Of a DNA stretch of 64,000 bases, positions 45,052 to 55,033 are shown piece after piece. The notes below the pieces were generated by a model. It did no database searches. It was given only the letters and a program-made list of their open reading frames with translations, and was not told the DNA's origin. A program made the position numbers and the translations under genes. Each line of letters opens with the position of its first letter. Position 1 is the first letter of the stretch. Source of the stretch: Closterium sp. Naga37s-1 (Eukaryota > Streptophyta > Zygnematophyceae > Desmidiales > Closteriaceae); NCBI GenBank assembly GCA_947471745.1, contig CANJKZ010000723.1, forward strand, positions 5,621,001 to 5,685,000, in the 5' to 3' direction.

Positions 45052-45071
45052 TGTCGAAACTGCTCCAAGGG

Positions 45072-45083
45072 CCTCTGATACCA
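45072..45083 (-). other. Primer binding site of D1
   Basis: The minus strand reads TGGTATCAGAGG, two bases after the 5' LTR; initiator-Met type with one change at the end. Confidence 0.85.
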
Positions 45084-45085
45084 CT

Positions 45086-45904
45086 TGTTATAGTGACAAT
45101 AGGCTTGAATGTGCCTAAAACGAAAGATAGAGAGCACAGACGGATTTCTGCACAGCGGCTTCAAACGTTGATAGCGTTCTGCTCACAGCTGCAAATGACT
45201 TGATTCAAATTGGATCTGGAGCGTCTTCACGTCGTCTACAAATATCAATTTAGATTGCACGATTTGATAAAGAATTGACGACACAGCGTTGGTTTGAACG
45301 AACGGTACTATGGCAGCCACTATAGTCTTAGAACACAAGATAGGAAGAGTTACGAGTTGGGAATGACTCCCAGCTCCTACAAACCCCAAGAGCCGAGGTA
45401 CAGTGATGTGGAACAGTGCCACACTGTCCCCAACCACGAAGGGTCTCGAAACTACCCTTCACTAGGGCCTACACCAAGTGAAATGTTACACTACACAAAG
45501 TAATGTAACTATCTTCAATATCTTGAGGTGTACCCTTTTGGCAAGCTTCGAAATCACTTGAGGCTTGACACCAAGGCTCGGGCTCTTCATCACAAACTCA
45601 TCCTTGAGTTCGTGATGGGTCTGCTGCACACACCTGCGACAAGCCGAACGTTCGACACAGGACAAAATAGAAACCGCGCACGACAAAATAGAAACCGCGC
45701 GCGAGACACAAACGACCGCGTAACACGCGTCTAGCGATAACTCGCTATTGACTTGACACACACACTCGACATCATGACTCAACATTCACACACAATTATA
45801 AGCATGAAATATATATTATCCCATGCCCTCATACCATTCCATACACACACACATTCACGCACACGGACAACAAGCCGAGTGCAAACCGTAGGGTTGCACC
45901 AACA
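45086..45904 (-). repeat. 5' LTR of D1 (819 bp)
   Basis: Same length as the 3' LTR and nearly identical. It drives transcription toward lower coordinates. Confidence 0.95.
45807..45818 (-). promoter_or_regulatory. Candidate TATA box in D1 5' LTR
   Basis: AATATATATT on the minus strand, about 90 bp into the LTR, is a plausible U3 TATA element. It is inferred from position and composition only. Confidence 0.3.
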
Positions 45905-47622
45905 TTGCTTTGTCGCATACTGAATGGGATGCTCCGCTGTCCACGAGTGCTTGGAGGAGTTGTCCATTGCAGATCACCTCGAGCAGAAGTAGTTGGCGTT
46001 GCTCATTGTACCCGTTGATCGTCTCATTGATTGGATCGTAAGACATATCCCATACTTCAATGTTATCTCCTTGGGAGGCAGATGGCTGGTTCTGCCTTTC
46101 CTGAATGCCGGGATTTTTTGTTTTCGTTACTGACGTGGTTCTCGAGCTTGTAGAAGAATTCCCTCATAGAGTAGATGTTGCAGATTTTTCAAATGCATCT
46201 GTAGAGGAGGTGTGAGGTCGTCGCAGCTTCCTGTTGATCTCCAGCTCCCTCTTGAGCTACTTAAGCGCCACCGACTTCTTCTGTGGGGACCGGTTGGTCG
46301 ATGTGGGCTAGTTGTTCTGAGAGAGGATGATGTCATCGTTGGAAGGTTGATCTTCCATGCTCCGCTGTTGGTTCCCCATGCGCAGCTGCTGTAGTTGTCG
46401 TACCGGTACATTATTTTTCTTCTTGAGCCTCTCTCGTAATTTCACCAAGGCCGTAGACCCAGGGGAGTTTTTCCCAAGTAAAGCATCCGTATATGAAGGG
46501 GTGCTTACTTTTTACAGGGCCTTTTTGGAGTTGTCCGGGTCCAGCAGTGTCTTGTTTCGCGGAGATTTTATTTTCCTCGGCAATTTTCCCTGGTAGAGGC
46601 CGTTCGTGGGTTGAAGATTTCACTCCACGATCGTCCAATTTCCGCATTGAAAATGCTCCAATGCTGCGGTCCCGAAGCGCTGCACTTGCGGGTTTCATTT
46701 TGTTACAATCGATGAGTCGATGTCCCGGCTTGCCGCAGAAAGAACACTTAGGGTACATTCCGCTGTGGACACATGTCCCAATCGATGTGTCCCAATCGAG
46801 TGTACCGCTCCGAACCGAACTAAACCAGAGACGCGAAAATTTCGAAACTAGGGTGCAATTTGGTGTAATACGATGCAGTGCGGTAGAAAATATTGGGACA
46901 CATCGATTGGGACATGTGTCCACAGCGGAATGTACCCTTAGTGTCCTTCTTTGGTTTTGCCTTCGTGTCGATTCAATCGAGTTCTATCGGGTCGGTGTAC
47001 GTGAGGGTAGCCAAGCGTCCTCCATGTCGTCTAGCTCGTCCATGAAGTCGCTGTGTCCCAATCGTGGTTATGTCGAAACGTTCTACTGCCGAAACGACGT
47101 CATTGTAGCTGCTCCAATTTGCGGCCGCAACGTGTAGCCGTGTTTCGTTTTTCAGCCTTCGCGATAAATGCTCTAATTTTTTCGTCTTCCGTGACGTCGG
47201 GGATGTAGTTGAACAACTCCTCCATTTGTTGCGTGTAGTTCGCGACGCTCCCAGTTCGTCGATGACGATGTCTTTTGTCGCGGGCGATTAAGGCTGCATT
47301 AATCGGCTCAAAACGTTGTAGTAATCCTTCTCGGAACTGTTGTTAGTCACGTCGCTTTACTTCGGTTTAATAAACCGCGTCCGCTTATCCATTCAATTGC
47401 TGGTCCTCACAGTAGTGTTGCTGCAAAATTAATTCTGTTTCTGTCGAGTGCTGGTGCTGTCGATCCAATGGCGGTGAAATAAATTTTGATCGCCAAAAAT
47501 CAGCGCCTAGCGTCAATTTCCCCATCAAAGGTGTTGGGGGCTCGAATTTCTTGGGCCTGGAGAATTTTTCGCGACTGCTGCGAAGTCACGATTGATTCGG
47601 TTTTTGTCGCAATTTTCGTCAT
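45905..47622 (-). pseudogene. Gypsy gag and protease N-terminus
   Basis: Minus strand from ATG 47622 (MTKIATKTESIVTSQQSRK). It continues APNTFDGEIDARR, then stops and shifts, with recognisable FTAIGSTAPALDRNRINFAA, GPAIEWISGRGL, RFEPINAALIARDK and TGSVANYTQQMEELFNYIPDVTEDEKIRAFIA, the retrotransposon gag domain. The zinc knuckle KCSFCGKPGHRLIDC (46695-46745) is split from upstream gag by the MITE; without it the frame reads KKDTKCSFCG. The protease starts LQALVDSGASHSVCDKA (~45950) and breaks at D1. At least three in-frame TGA codons are present. Confidence 0.82.
46751..46937. mobile_element. 187-bp MITE with 46-bp perfect terminal inverted repeats
   Basis: The left end GGGTACATTCCGCTGTGGAC and the right end are exact reverse complements for 46 bases. 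The duplication TTA at 46748-46750 and 46938-46940 with GGG termini suggests a Tourist/PIF-Harbinger type. There is no coding capacity. Inside each arm CCCAATCGA-like words repeat. Confidence 0.88.
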
Positions 47623-48256
47623 GACGCGCGCTGTCACCCGAGGTCGTTAGATCCGTCGCGCGTCGGTCTCGCTACATATGTACCGCTCGATATAGGTCCC
47701 GACAATTCGCGATTGTCGTCGCTATATCGCAAACGATTTCGCCAACAGTTGAACTCACGAGTCTGTTATAATGCCGTTGCTTGCTGACTCCTTCCTTCCA
47801 ACATCCCTGATTTCTTAAAGTCCTCTCCATCTGCTTACCTTCGTCACGAGACAATGGATACTCCACAATGGATCTCGCCCGGCGGCTTTAAGGAGCTCGT
47901 TTGTGAAGGCCACGTGTCAATTGGTAACACTGATAACAGATTCGGAACCGCCTTTTTGTTACGAAGCTATTGGTACAGTTCTCGTGTCCAACTGGCGGAC
48001 ATTGTACCTTATGCTCTATGGGGTTTCGATTTCTTATCAGCTGCTACCTCCCTGGTCTCTGGTTAGTCTCCACGGCTGCTCAACTTGTCAAATTCCAGGA
48101 GTGACACCTGTTCATTAAGTCGTCAACAACGGTCTCAGCGAGATTTTCGTCTCCCAACATCATTGGTTTGCTATGCAATACAGGATTACGGGAGCAGGTT
48201 ATTCTCAAGGTTATCGTGTTTACGGAGTTTCAAGTTTAAGACAATAAAAAACCACA
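47623..48256. other. Unassigned stretch between gypsy gag and LINE
   Basis: It probably holds the gypsy leader on the left and the LINE 5' UTR on the right. Small ORFs (for example at 47854-48066, MDTPQWISPGG) show no recognised domain. No LTR edge or primer site could be located. Confidence 0.35.
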
Positions 48257-49620
48257 ATGGTGGTGCTTACGTTGTGCTCAAACAGTGGCTTTCACCTCAA
48301 GGAGGCTTTCAGTATATGCCGTATCATCATTGCACTATGTCCAGCGGATAGCGAAGTTGCGCAGCAGATTCGCTTCGCCATTGTTCTGCTGATCCCGATC
48401 GCCTTCAAGTCGGAGACTACGCGTGTGCAGGCGACGTTTCGTGCACTTTTCAATCTGTGGAAGAAGGACCTGAATATGGAGATCCAGGCAACGACAAAGT
48501 TTCAGGAGCTGACGGTGTTGTTTCTGAACAAGAAGCAATACTGGAGGCTGCAGGTTACCTTCGACCGGGCTCGGGATGCCAATGTTGTGTGGAAACATGG
48601 GATTGTGCACACCTGTATTGACGGGAAGCACATCAACTTGGACTGGCAGCACCCGGTGGACCCGGCTTATGTGAAGGTGCGCGCGGCTGACCCGCTGCTG
48701 GTTGAGGTTCTGTTCAAAGGGGTGGATGCGGTGATCACGCCGGAGATGCTCTGAGAAATGCTGGTGACGGTCAAGCTGGAGAAGCGCGGACGGTCGGCTT
48801 TCAAGGAAGGGAGCTGTTTCCACCGGGTGGTGAATTCTGTCACAGGGATGGACACAGATAATGTTAAGTGCCTGGTAAAGCAGCATGTGGGAGATATGTA
48901 CTGCTGGCGCCATCTGATCGAGGACCCGACTTCCCATGATAAGCAGCTGCTGGTGCATTACCCCTCTCTGAACCGTGCCTACTGCTCGGGGTATCATATG
49001 ACGAGGTACCACGATTAGTATGTGACGGACAGGCAGAACAACATCAGCAACTGGAGCCTGTCACTGGGACGGGTCCATAGGATTAATGGTAACGGAAGGG
49101 GGGAGCTTCTGACTTATCTGTTTATTTTCTGCTCGAAGTTTCCATGGTGGTGCGGTGCTAATGTTGTAGGTTTGTCGACTCCGCGCAGCCGCCTCAGTCA
49201 GGATCACAGATCTGACCAGGCTCATTTTGAAGGACCCGGCCGTGGTGTTAATCTCAACTGGAGGGAATCGCGAGGAGTGGATCTGCGTTCAAGAGAGCTG
49301 CGAGAAAGCGAACGGGGTGTCCTTCGCCCAAACAGCGGAACATGTGGTATCCCAGTGGCACAGCGATGGGCTAGTGTCAGGCTTGGCATCGCGCAGCTCC
49401 AAGGCAGGCGTCAATTTGGCTGCGGCGAAGAAAGAGTTCGCTGTGTGACGGAATGCATCGGCCCTGCAAAGGAGGGAGAGTTCACATGTTGCGCAGAAGA
49501 GAAGGCACAAAGGGAGATTAGTAGTAGGTGGATTTGCAACTCATGTTGTATCGATGGTCGTAGTGAGTCACCGAGAGCTGTTGTATCACCACCCTGTGGA
49601 TGCGTGGGGGCCACGACGGG
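48257..49620 (+). pseudogene. LINE ORF1-like region
   Basis: One frame runs 48257-49018 with a TGA at 48752 and continues past a TAG at 49016. Readable parts are QQIRFAIVLLIPIAFKSETTR, VQATFRALFNLWKKDLNMEIQ, FLNKKQYWRLQVTFDRARD and ADPLLVEVLFKGVDAVITPEML. The stretch to 49620 is poorly defined (ILKDPAVVLISTGGNREEWICVQESCEKANG in another frame). No domain is recognised with certainty. Position upstream of ORF2 on the same strand suggests the RNA-binding ORF1 protein. Confidence 0.5.
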
Positions 49621-49629
49621 AGTTAAACA

Positions 49630-50735
49630 ATGGATAACACCCACCGGCTAACAATCGTGTCCCTGAACGTCAACGACCTGGGAAGTTTAGGGAAGCAGCA
49701 AGAAGTGAAAAGGTGGATCAGAACAACTGCAGACATAGTGGTCCTGGCGGATACTAGGGTAGCGGAAGATCATAACTTATGGACAGAACACAGGCCCAGC
49801 AGCAAGGCTGCGGTGGTAGCACCTACTAGAGCAGGTGGCCTGGCCATCCTGAGTTTCAGGGATGGATTGCAGATGGAGGATGTGCAACGACACCCTACAA
49901 GGAGGCTGCTTCATGTGCGGTTACGATGGGGGACGAGAATGTTGCGGTTGCTGGCGGTGTAATTTCCAGCGCAGCCGCCACCGAGGGGAAGTTTCCTGAG
50001 TCCGATTTCAAAGACGTCATGGAAAGCCTGCCAAGGGGGGAAGATCTTGTGGTGGCCAGGGATTTCAGTATGATAGAAGACCCCATACTGGACAAGTCAA
50101 ACAGGCAGGGGTTGACAGGAGATAACTGTCGCATGATGCATTTGTTGGCGGATATTTATGTGAAGGATGGCTTTCGGGAGCTGAACCCGGATGAGAGACG
50201 GTTCACTTTCTACTGCAAGTCGGCAAAAGTCAGCTCGCGGATAGATAGGGTGCTCGTATCGCAATCCATGCTGCATCTGGTGGCGGGGGTGGCGCACAAG
50301 CGGATACCGAAGGGGATCACAGATCACAAATTTGCGGTGAAGCTGAGGCTTGGCTGGAAGGGTCCGAGGGAATCAGGCCCGGGAGTATGGCGTTTCCCGG
50401 CACGTTTGTCGAAGCGGCCAGGTGTGGCGAAGGTGATTGCGGAGGTGGTTCGGAGACACCGCGAAGGAGGGAGCGGAGATTTTGACAAGCTGTCAAGGAG
50501 CTTGACAACTCAACTGCGGAAGTACGACAAAGAGGAGAGACGACGGGTGGAGCACACCAGGAGTACTTTGGAGGAGCAAGTGGAAAGGCTACAACACATG
50601 GCAATGGCTGACCCATATGACGATGAGGTGCAAGCCCTGTTGACCAGTCGTGAAGCGATGATACAAAGGTATTGGGACAATTGGAGGAACCTGCGTGCAA
50701 ATACGAACAGGGCTCAAGGTGCAGCTGGAAAGTGA
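49630..50735 (+). pseudogene. LINE ORF2 endonuclease domain
   Basis: Start ATG 49630 (MDNTHRLTIVSLNVNDLGSLGK), the APE-type endonuclease N-terminus (LNVNDLG). DIVVLADTRV stands where active enzymes have a Glu (LQETH), so a catalytic residue is missing. A frameshift near 49960 moves to the frame of 49926-50735: LPRGEDLVVARDFSMIEDP (GDFN equivalent, altered), FTFYCKSAKVSSRIDRVLVS, and ITDHKFAVKLRL (SDH motif). It ends in a basic coiled region. Confidence 0.83.
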
Positions 50736-52343
50736 AGCACCAACGAGTTTCCTGACGGCGCTGGTCAAGAGCAGGAAAGCAAAAACGAGGATCAAGGAGT
50801 TGGTGCGGAACGGGGTCAGCCACATGGAAGCACGGGAAGTTTTGGAGGCGGGTACCTGTCATTTTAAGGAGGCCTTTGATGAGACCTCCACGGGTGCTTC
50901 TTTACCGAGACTGGAATGGACGCCGAGGACGAAGCTGGAGGAAGCGTCAGCGGACAGTTTGACGAGGAATTGGTCGGAGAAGGAGGTCAAGCAGGCGCTC
51001 TGGGAGCTGGCCAACGACAAGTCGCCGGGTCGTGGTGGGCTGCCCAAGGAGGTGTTCCAGCGGTATTGCAAGTTGTTGAGGGAACCGGTGATGAAGATGG
51101 TTGGAGAGTTTGCTGCGACAGGGAAGATGCCGGATGTGGCAAACGAGGCGGTTACCATTCTACTGTACAAGAAGGGGGCAGAAACGGACATCGGGAATTA
51201 TAGGCCGATCACGTTGGTTTCAGGGGTGTACAAAATCCTGGCAAAGTGGTGGCGACACGGATGAAAGCGGTGTTAGGACAGGTGATTTTAAACGAGCAGT
51301 ACGGTTTCTTACCCGGAAGGAGATTGACAGACGCGGTGTCGATGGTGGCAGACATGATTGAAGCAGCCCGGAATGAAAACAGTGACTGGTACCTCCTGCT
51401 GATCGATTTCGAAAAGGCGTATGACTCGGTACGCAGAGGTTTCATGGTGGAGACAGTCGCCAAGCTGGGCTTTCCTCCGCAGTTTGTACGGTGGATAGAG
51501 GCCCTGCACAGTGATGTACACACGAGGCTGTGCATCAATGGGTGGGTTGGAGAGAAAATCACGATGAAGAAAGGGGTGCGGCAGGGTTGCCCACTTGCGC
51601 CGTACCTTTTCTTGTGCGCGTTGGAGCCTTTGAGCCGATTGGTTGAGGAGAGAAAACTGGGAATCGGTGAAGGAAGCTGTAACAGGGTGTCGTATGTGGG
51701 ATATGCAGATGACACGACTCTGCTCCTGGAAGGGGCACAACAACTGAAAGATGCAGGAGCACTGTTGCAGGGGTATGCACCGGTGTCAGGGCTAAAAGTG
51801 AACGCGGGGAAGTCTGCGGTCCTGCCGTTGGGGAAGAACGTGGGGCAGCAGGCGCCTGACGGAATGGGATACAAATGGGTAGGGTAAAATGAGATAGAAA
51901 GGCTCCTCGGGGTGTGGATATCACCAGGGGGGAACGCGCAGGCAACATGGGAGAAGGCATTTGACAGAGCGGCAGGAGGGCTAAGCAAATGGAGCACCAA
52001 GTATCTCACGACTGGAGCACGTGTGACCATAATCAACAGTTATGTCCTGTCGATATTCCTCTTTCAAGCACAGGTGTACCCACCGAACGACCTGCTGTGG
52101 AAGAGGGTAGAGAAGCCGATCGAAAATTTTGTGTCCGGTAACTACGCAGACACGGAGCGGCATTTCAGGCTCTGGAGTGGGGATCTGATGTACACACCGA
52201 GGGAACAGGGGGGACTGAGAGTGATAGACCCGCGGGGGCGCATTGATAGTGTGGCTCTGACATGTGCGGGTTGGGAGCTGCAACAGGAGTGTCCGCTCAG
52301 GCGAGGGCTGTCGGAACGTGCGGCAGGATTACCTCTCGGCTAG
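50695..52343 (+). pseudogene. LINE ORF2 reverse transcriptase
   Basis: It is in three frames. 50695-51264: ELANDKSPGRGGLPKEVFQ and AVTILLYKKG...GNYRPITLVSGVYKILAK. 51246-51887: NEQYGFLPGRRLTDAVSMV, LLIDFEKAYDSVRRGFM, GVRQGCPLAPYLFLCALEPL and VGYADDTTLLL with catalytic YADD intact. 51912-52343: thumb region (GGLSKWSTKYLTTGARVTIINSYVLSIFLFQAQ). Frameshifts lie near 51250 and 51890. The motif set is that of L1-clade RT. Confidence 0.88.
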
Positions 52344-52367
52344 GCAACGCTATACGCGCATAAGGCA

Positions 52368-53714
52368 GTGTTGAGAGGGGGGTTGTTCAAAAGCAGGAGG
52401 TGGGCAAGGTTGTGTAAGGCAATCTTGAAGACCACGGTGGTGGAAGTGCCGGAGGTGACGTCAAGGTGGGAAGCAGAAGAGGAGTTTCTGTGCTACAACA
52501 AGCACATAATTCATCGCGGGAACGCCCCCTTTGGTGGGCAGAAAGGAACGGAAAAGCTGAGGGGGTGGAAGATGCGCGACATGGTGATGAGGAAATGGGA
52601 TGGTACAAGGGTATTGAAGTCGGAAGCGACACTTGCTAGGGAGCTGGAGGGCGAAAAGGAGGCGGAGATGGCTTTGAAGGCGTTCATCGCGGCGCCGGAG
52701 CAATGGTGTCAGTGGGTGTTGGCACCTTTGACGGCAGAGGAGGTAGCAAGTGAATCGTCAGTGGTTTGTACTAGGCTTCCGAGCGGGCAGAGATGCCTCT
52801 AGGAAATCTGCGGTAAGATGGGCAGAAAGGTGGAGCTTCGGGGGCTCAGCGAAAAAGGGGAGCGCACGGCGTGGGATATAAAGATGGTGCTGGGTTGCGA
52901 TAGTGTGGTACCGGTAAAGCTGTCTAGCGCGCGGGCGGTACGTGAAGCTGGGGATCCAAGAACAAGGCTACTAAAATCGTCACTATTCAAGAAGGAAGAA
53001 GTGGCCCCGTCGAGGGAACTTAGAGAGCCGAGCAAGGGGGTGGAGGCAGCAGAGGTGAAAAGGGCGAACTGGGAGGCCCGGGCGGGCAGGAAAATCAACT
53101 GGGAGCGGAGCAGGAAAGTCCGGGATTCACTGGTGGTTCCGGCCAAGGCAAGAGACGTACTGCTCCGAGTGCAAAATCTCAACCTGCAAGTAGGAGAAAG
53201 GGTTCCTTTTGTGAAGGATGGAGTGACGTGTCCGAATTGCGGCTTGGAAGAGACGCTGGAGCATTGTTTGCTTGAATGCAAGAGTGTGGCACCGATGGCT
53301 AGAGCTGTTAAATCGGCGCTCAGCATGATGCAGCCAGCAAGGCAGGTTGAGAGGCTGGCGGAATTCATGTTTGGTGAGGAGGAAACAAGGTCCGGTTTTC
53401 CCGAGGCTACTATGTGGGCGGTGGCGATGCACCAGGTCTGGTTGGGAAGGTGTGATGTGTCGCTTCATAAGGTGAAGAAATTTCAGGCACGGAAGGTGCT
53501 CCAGAGGATCAATGTTGAGTTCAACAAGCATGCGAGAATTTACTGTGGCAAGCTGAGCAGTCAGGCACGGAAGGATAAGGCGATGTGGAACTTGGCGGAG
53601 GATGAGGCACGTGTCATGCGACGGATATGCGTCAACGAGGCGGTGCGGCTGAAGTGGCAAGGAAGTTTTCAGTCTATCTGGTCGAACCCGAGGACCTTCG
53701 TGGAACCACCCTAA
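52368..53714 (+). pseudogene. LINE ORF2 C-terminal region with zinc motif
   Basis: 52368-52802 and 52818-53714, broken by a stop/shift at ~52800. The second part holds CPNCGLEETLEHCLLEC (about 53230-53280), the CX2C...HX4C motif typical of the end of LINE ORF2, followed by basic sequence to the stop at 53714. Confidence 0.78.
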
Positions 53715-53811
53715 AGCTGTGGGGAGGGCTAGGTGGTGGTTTTTCGTCAGCTCGAGCCCAGTGTATCAGTTACGAATGGAGTGTTTGTACATCTTCTTGT
53801 GTAAGCTTTCA

Positions 53812-53879
53812 ACAAAAAAAACAAAAACAAAAATCTGTTCAAAAAACGCGCGAAGGGGGTTAGAAAAAAAAAAAAAAAA
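53812..53879 (+). repeat. LINE 3' A-rich tail
   Basis: Two A-rich tracts (about 53812-53836 and 53863-53879, the latter A16) follow the short 3' UTR, as expected of target-primed insertion. Confidence 0.75.
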
Positions 53880-53994
53880 CGCAGAATATGGAGTTTACCT
53901 GCGTCGGCGCCGAAATCGTCGCCCCCGGCGGTTTTTCGAAGCAGGAAATATTTTGTCGCGCTGCTTAGCTGAAACTCCGCGAGGGAAAACGGCT
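53880..53994. other. Unassigned 115 bp between LINE and A4
   Basis: No feature recognised. This would be the pre-insertion locus or an older repeat. Confidence 0.4.
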
Positions 53995-54125
53995 TGTCAA
54001 ACTTATATGCTGCATGTTGTGTAGGCTGTAGTGAGGTAGTCCATATGGGGTACAACCCAATTAGGGTTTGCTACTTTTACTCCTGCATGCTGTTGGTTCA
54101 CACATTCTCGTTCATCATTCTGACA
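53995..54125 (+). repeat. 5' LTR of A4 (131 bp)
   Basis: TGTCAAACTTATATGC to CATTCTGACA, immediately followed by a primer site, which fixes the 3' boundary. It defines family A as having unusually short LTRs. Confidence 0.85.
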
Positions 54126-54137
54126 TGGTTTCAGAGC
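54126..54137 (+). other. Primer binding site of A4
   Basis: TGGTTTCAGAGC, directly after the LTR; initiator-Met type with one mismatch. Confidence 0.8.
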
Positions 54138-54229
54138 AGGACCTGACCTAGGACCGTTTATTTAGGGCCCACCGAATCTTTCCCTGCCCGTAGTGCCTTA
54201 CCCTGCCCGTAGCGCCCTATCGTGTTCGT

Positions 54230-54960
54230 CGCGCTGCCCCACCAGTCGTGTTACCCTGCCCGCGCGCCGCCCTGCTGGCTGCCGCGCTGCCTTGCGTTGC
54301 GCTGCCTAGCGCGCGCTCTGCCCTGCCCTGCGTTGCGCCGCCCCGCGCACGCCCTGCCCTGCGTCGCGCTGCCTGCGCATGCCCTGCCCTGCCCCGCGTC
54401 GCGCCGCCCTGCGCACGCCCTGCCTTGCGTCTCGCTGCCTGCACACGCCCTGCCCTGCCCCGCGTCGCACCGCCCCGCGCACGCCCTGCCGTGCCCCGCG
54501 TCGCGCTGCCCCGCGCACGCCCTGCCCTGTCCCGCGTCGAGCTGCCCCGCGTCACGCTGCCCCGCGCACGCCCTGCCCTGCCCCCCATTGCGCTGCCCCT
54601 GCAGCCCGCTCACCGCCCCTGCAGCCCGCGCGCCGCCCCTGCAGCCTGCGCGTCGCCCTCTGCAGCCCGCGCACCGCCCCTGAAGCCCACGCGCCGTCCC
54701 TGCAGCTCGCACGTCGCCCCTGCAGCCCGCGCGCCGCCCCTGCTGCTCAGCGCGTCAGCGCACCACGCTGTCCAACGCGCCCTGCTGCCAACCGCGCTAG
54801 CGCGCCCTACTGCCAGACGCGCCAGCGCGCCCCGCTGCCCAGCGCGCCCGCGCGCCCCGCTTCCCAGCGCGCCAGCGCGCTCCGCTGCCCAGTGCGCCAG
54901 CGCGCCCCGCTGCCCAGCGCGACAGCGCACCCCGCTGCCCAGCGCGCCCGCGCGCCCTGC
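54230..54960. repeat. GC-rich tandem repeats in A4 leader
   Basis: Three successive repeat types: ~33-bp units of ccctgcgtcgcgctgcc with cgcgcacgc (54300-54590), ~20-bp units of cctgcagcccgcgcgccgcc (54590-54750), and ~24-bp units of gctgcccagcgcgccagcgc (54770-54960). ORFs through it are pure Ala/Pro/Arg/Cys low complexity in every frame, so I treat it as untranslated leader. Confidence 0.75.
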
Positions 54961-54969
54961 TAAACCCTA

Positions 54970-55025
54970 AAATATATATATATAGATATACACATATATA
55001 TATGTATATATATATATTTTAAAAG
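54970..55025. repeat. TA-rich palindrome
   Basis: An AT-only block of alternating TATATA, nearly self-complementary (aaaatatata... tatattttaaaa), separating the GC repeats from gag. Confidence 0.8.
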
Positions 55026-55033
55026 AGCCCTAG

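Larger units (their letters stand above)
39422..45904 (-). mobile_element. Complete copia element D1, probably recent
   Basis: 6483 bp with equal 819-bp LTRs, PBS, one uninterrupted gag-pol, PPT and a perfect duplication TTGCT at 39417-39421 and 45905-45909. I see only about three differences between the LTRs by eye, all in the first ~230 bp. Inserted in the gypsy protease. It is the only element here with no visible lesion. Confidence 0.95.
38061..47622 (-). mobile_element. Ty3/gypsy element, partial, holding D1 and a MITE
   Basis: Minus-strand gypsy: gag (47622 to ~46100), protease (46046-45905, resuming 39421), RT (to ~38150). RNase H, integrase and the 3' LTR are absent. D1 sits in the protease (TSD TTGCT) and a MITE in the gag zinc knuckle (TSD TTA). 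Rejoining across D1 gives continuous sequence (VDSGASHSVCDKA...). The 5' LTR could not be defined. Confidence 0.85.
48257..53879 (+). mobile_element. L1-type LINE, degraded, with poly-A tail
   Basis: Non-LTR element with an ORF1-like region (48257-49620), ORF2 endonuclease (49630-50340), RT (50700-52300), Cys/His zinc motif (~53230) and an A-rich end at 53812-53879. Several frameshifts and stops interrupt it. Target duplications were not found. Confidence 0.85.

Noticed and set aside
45052-45084. Extending the D1 polyprotein 11 codons upstream
   Set aside because: That segment is the tRNA primer site and starts with GTG; the ATG at 45051 is the better start.
47854-48351. Candidate host genes between gypsy and LINE
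   Set aside because: Short ORFs without domains or splice evidence; more likely element leaders.
54248-54970. Long Ala/Pro/Arg-rich open frames
   Set aside because: Open in several frames on both strands because of GC-rich tandem repeats; no domain; treated as retrotransposon leader.
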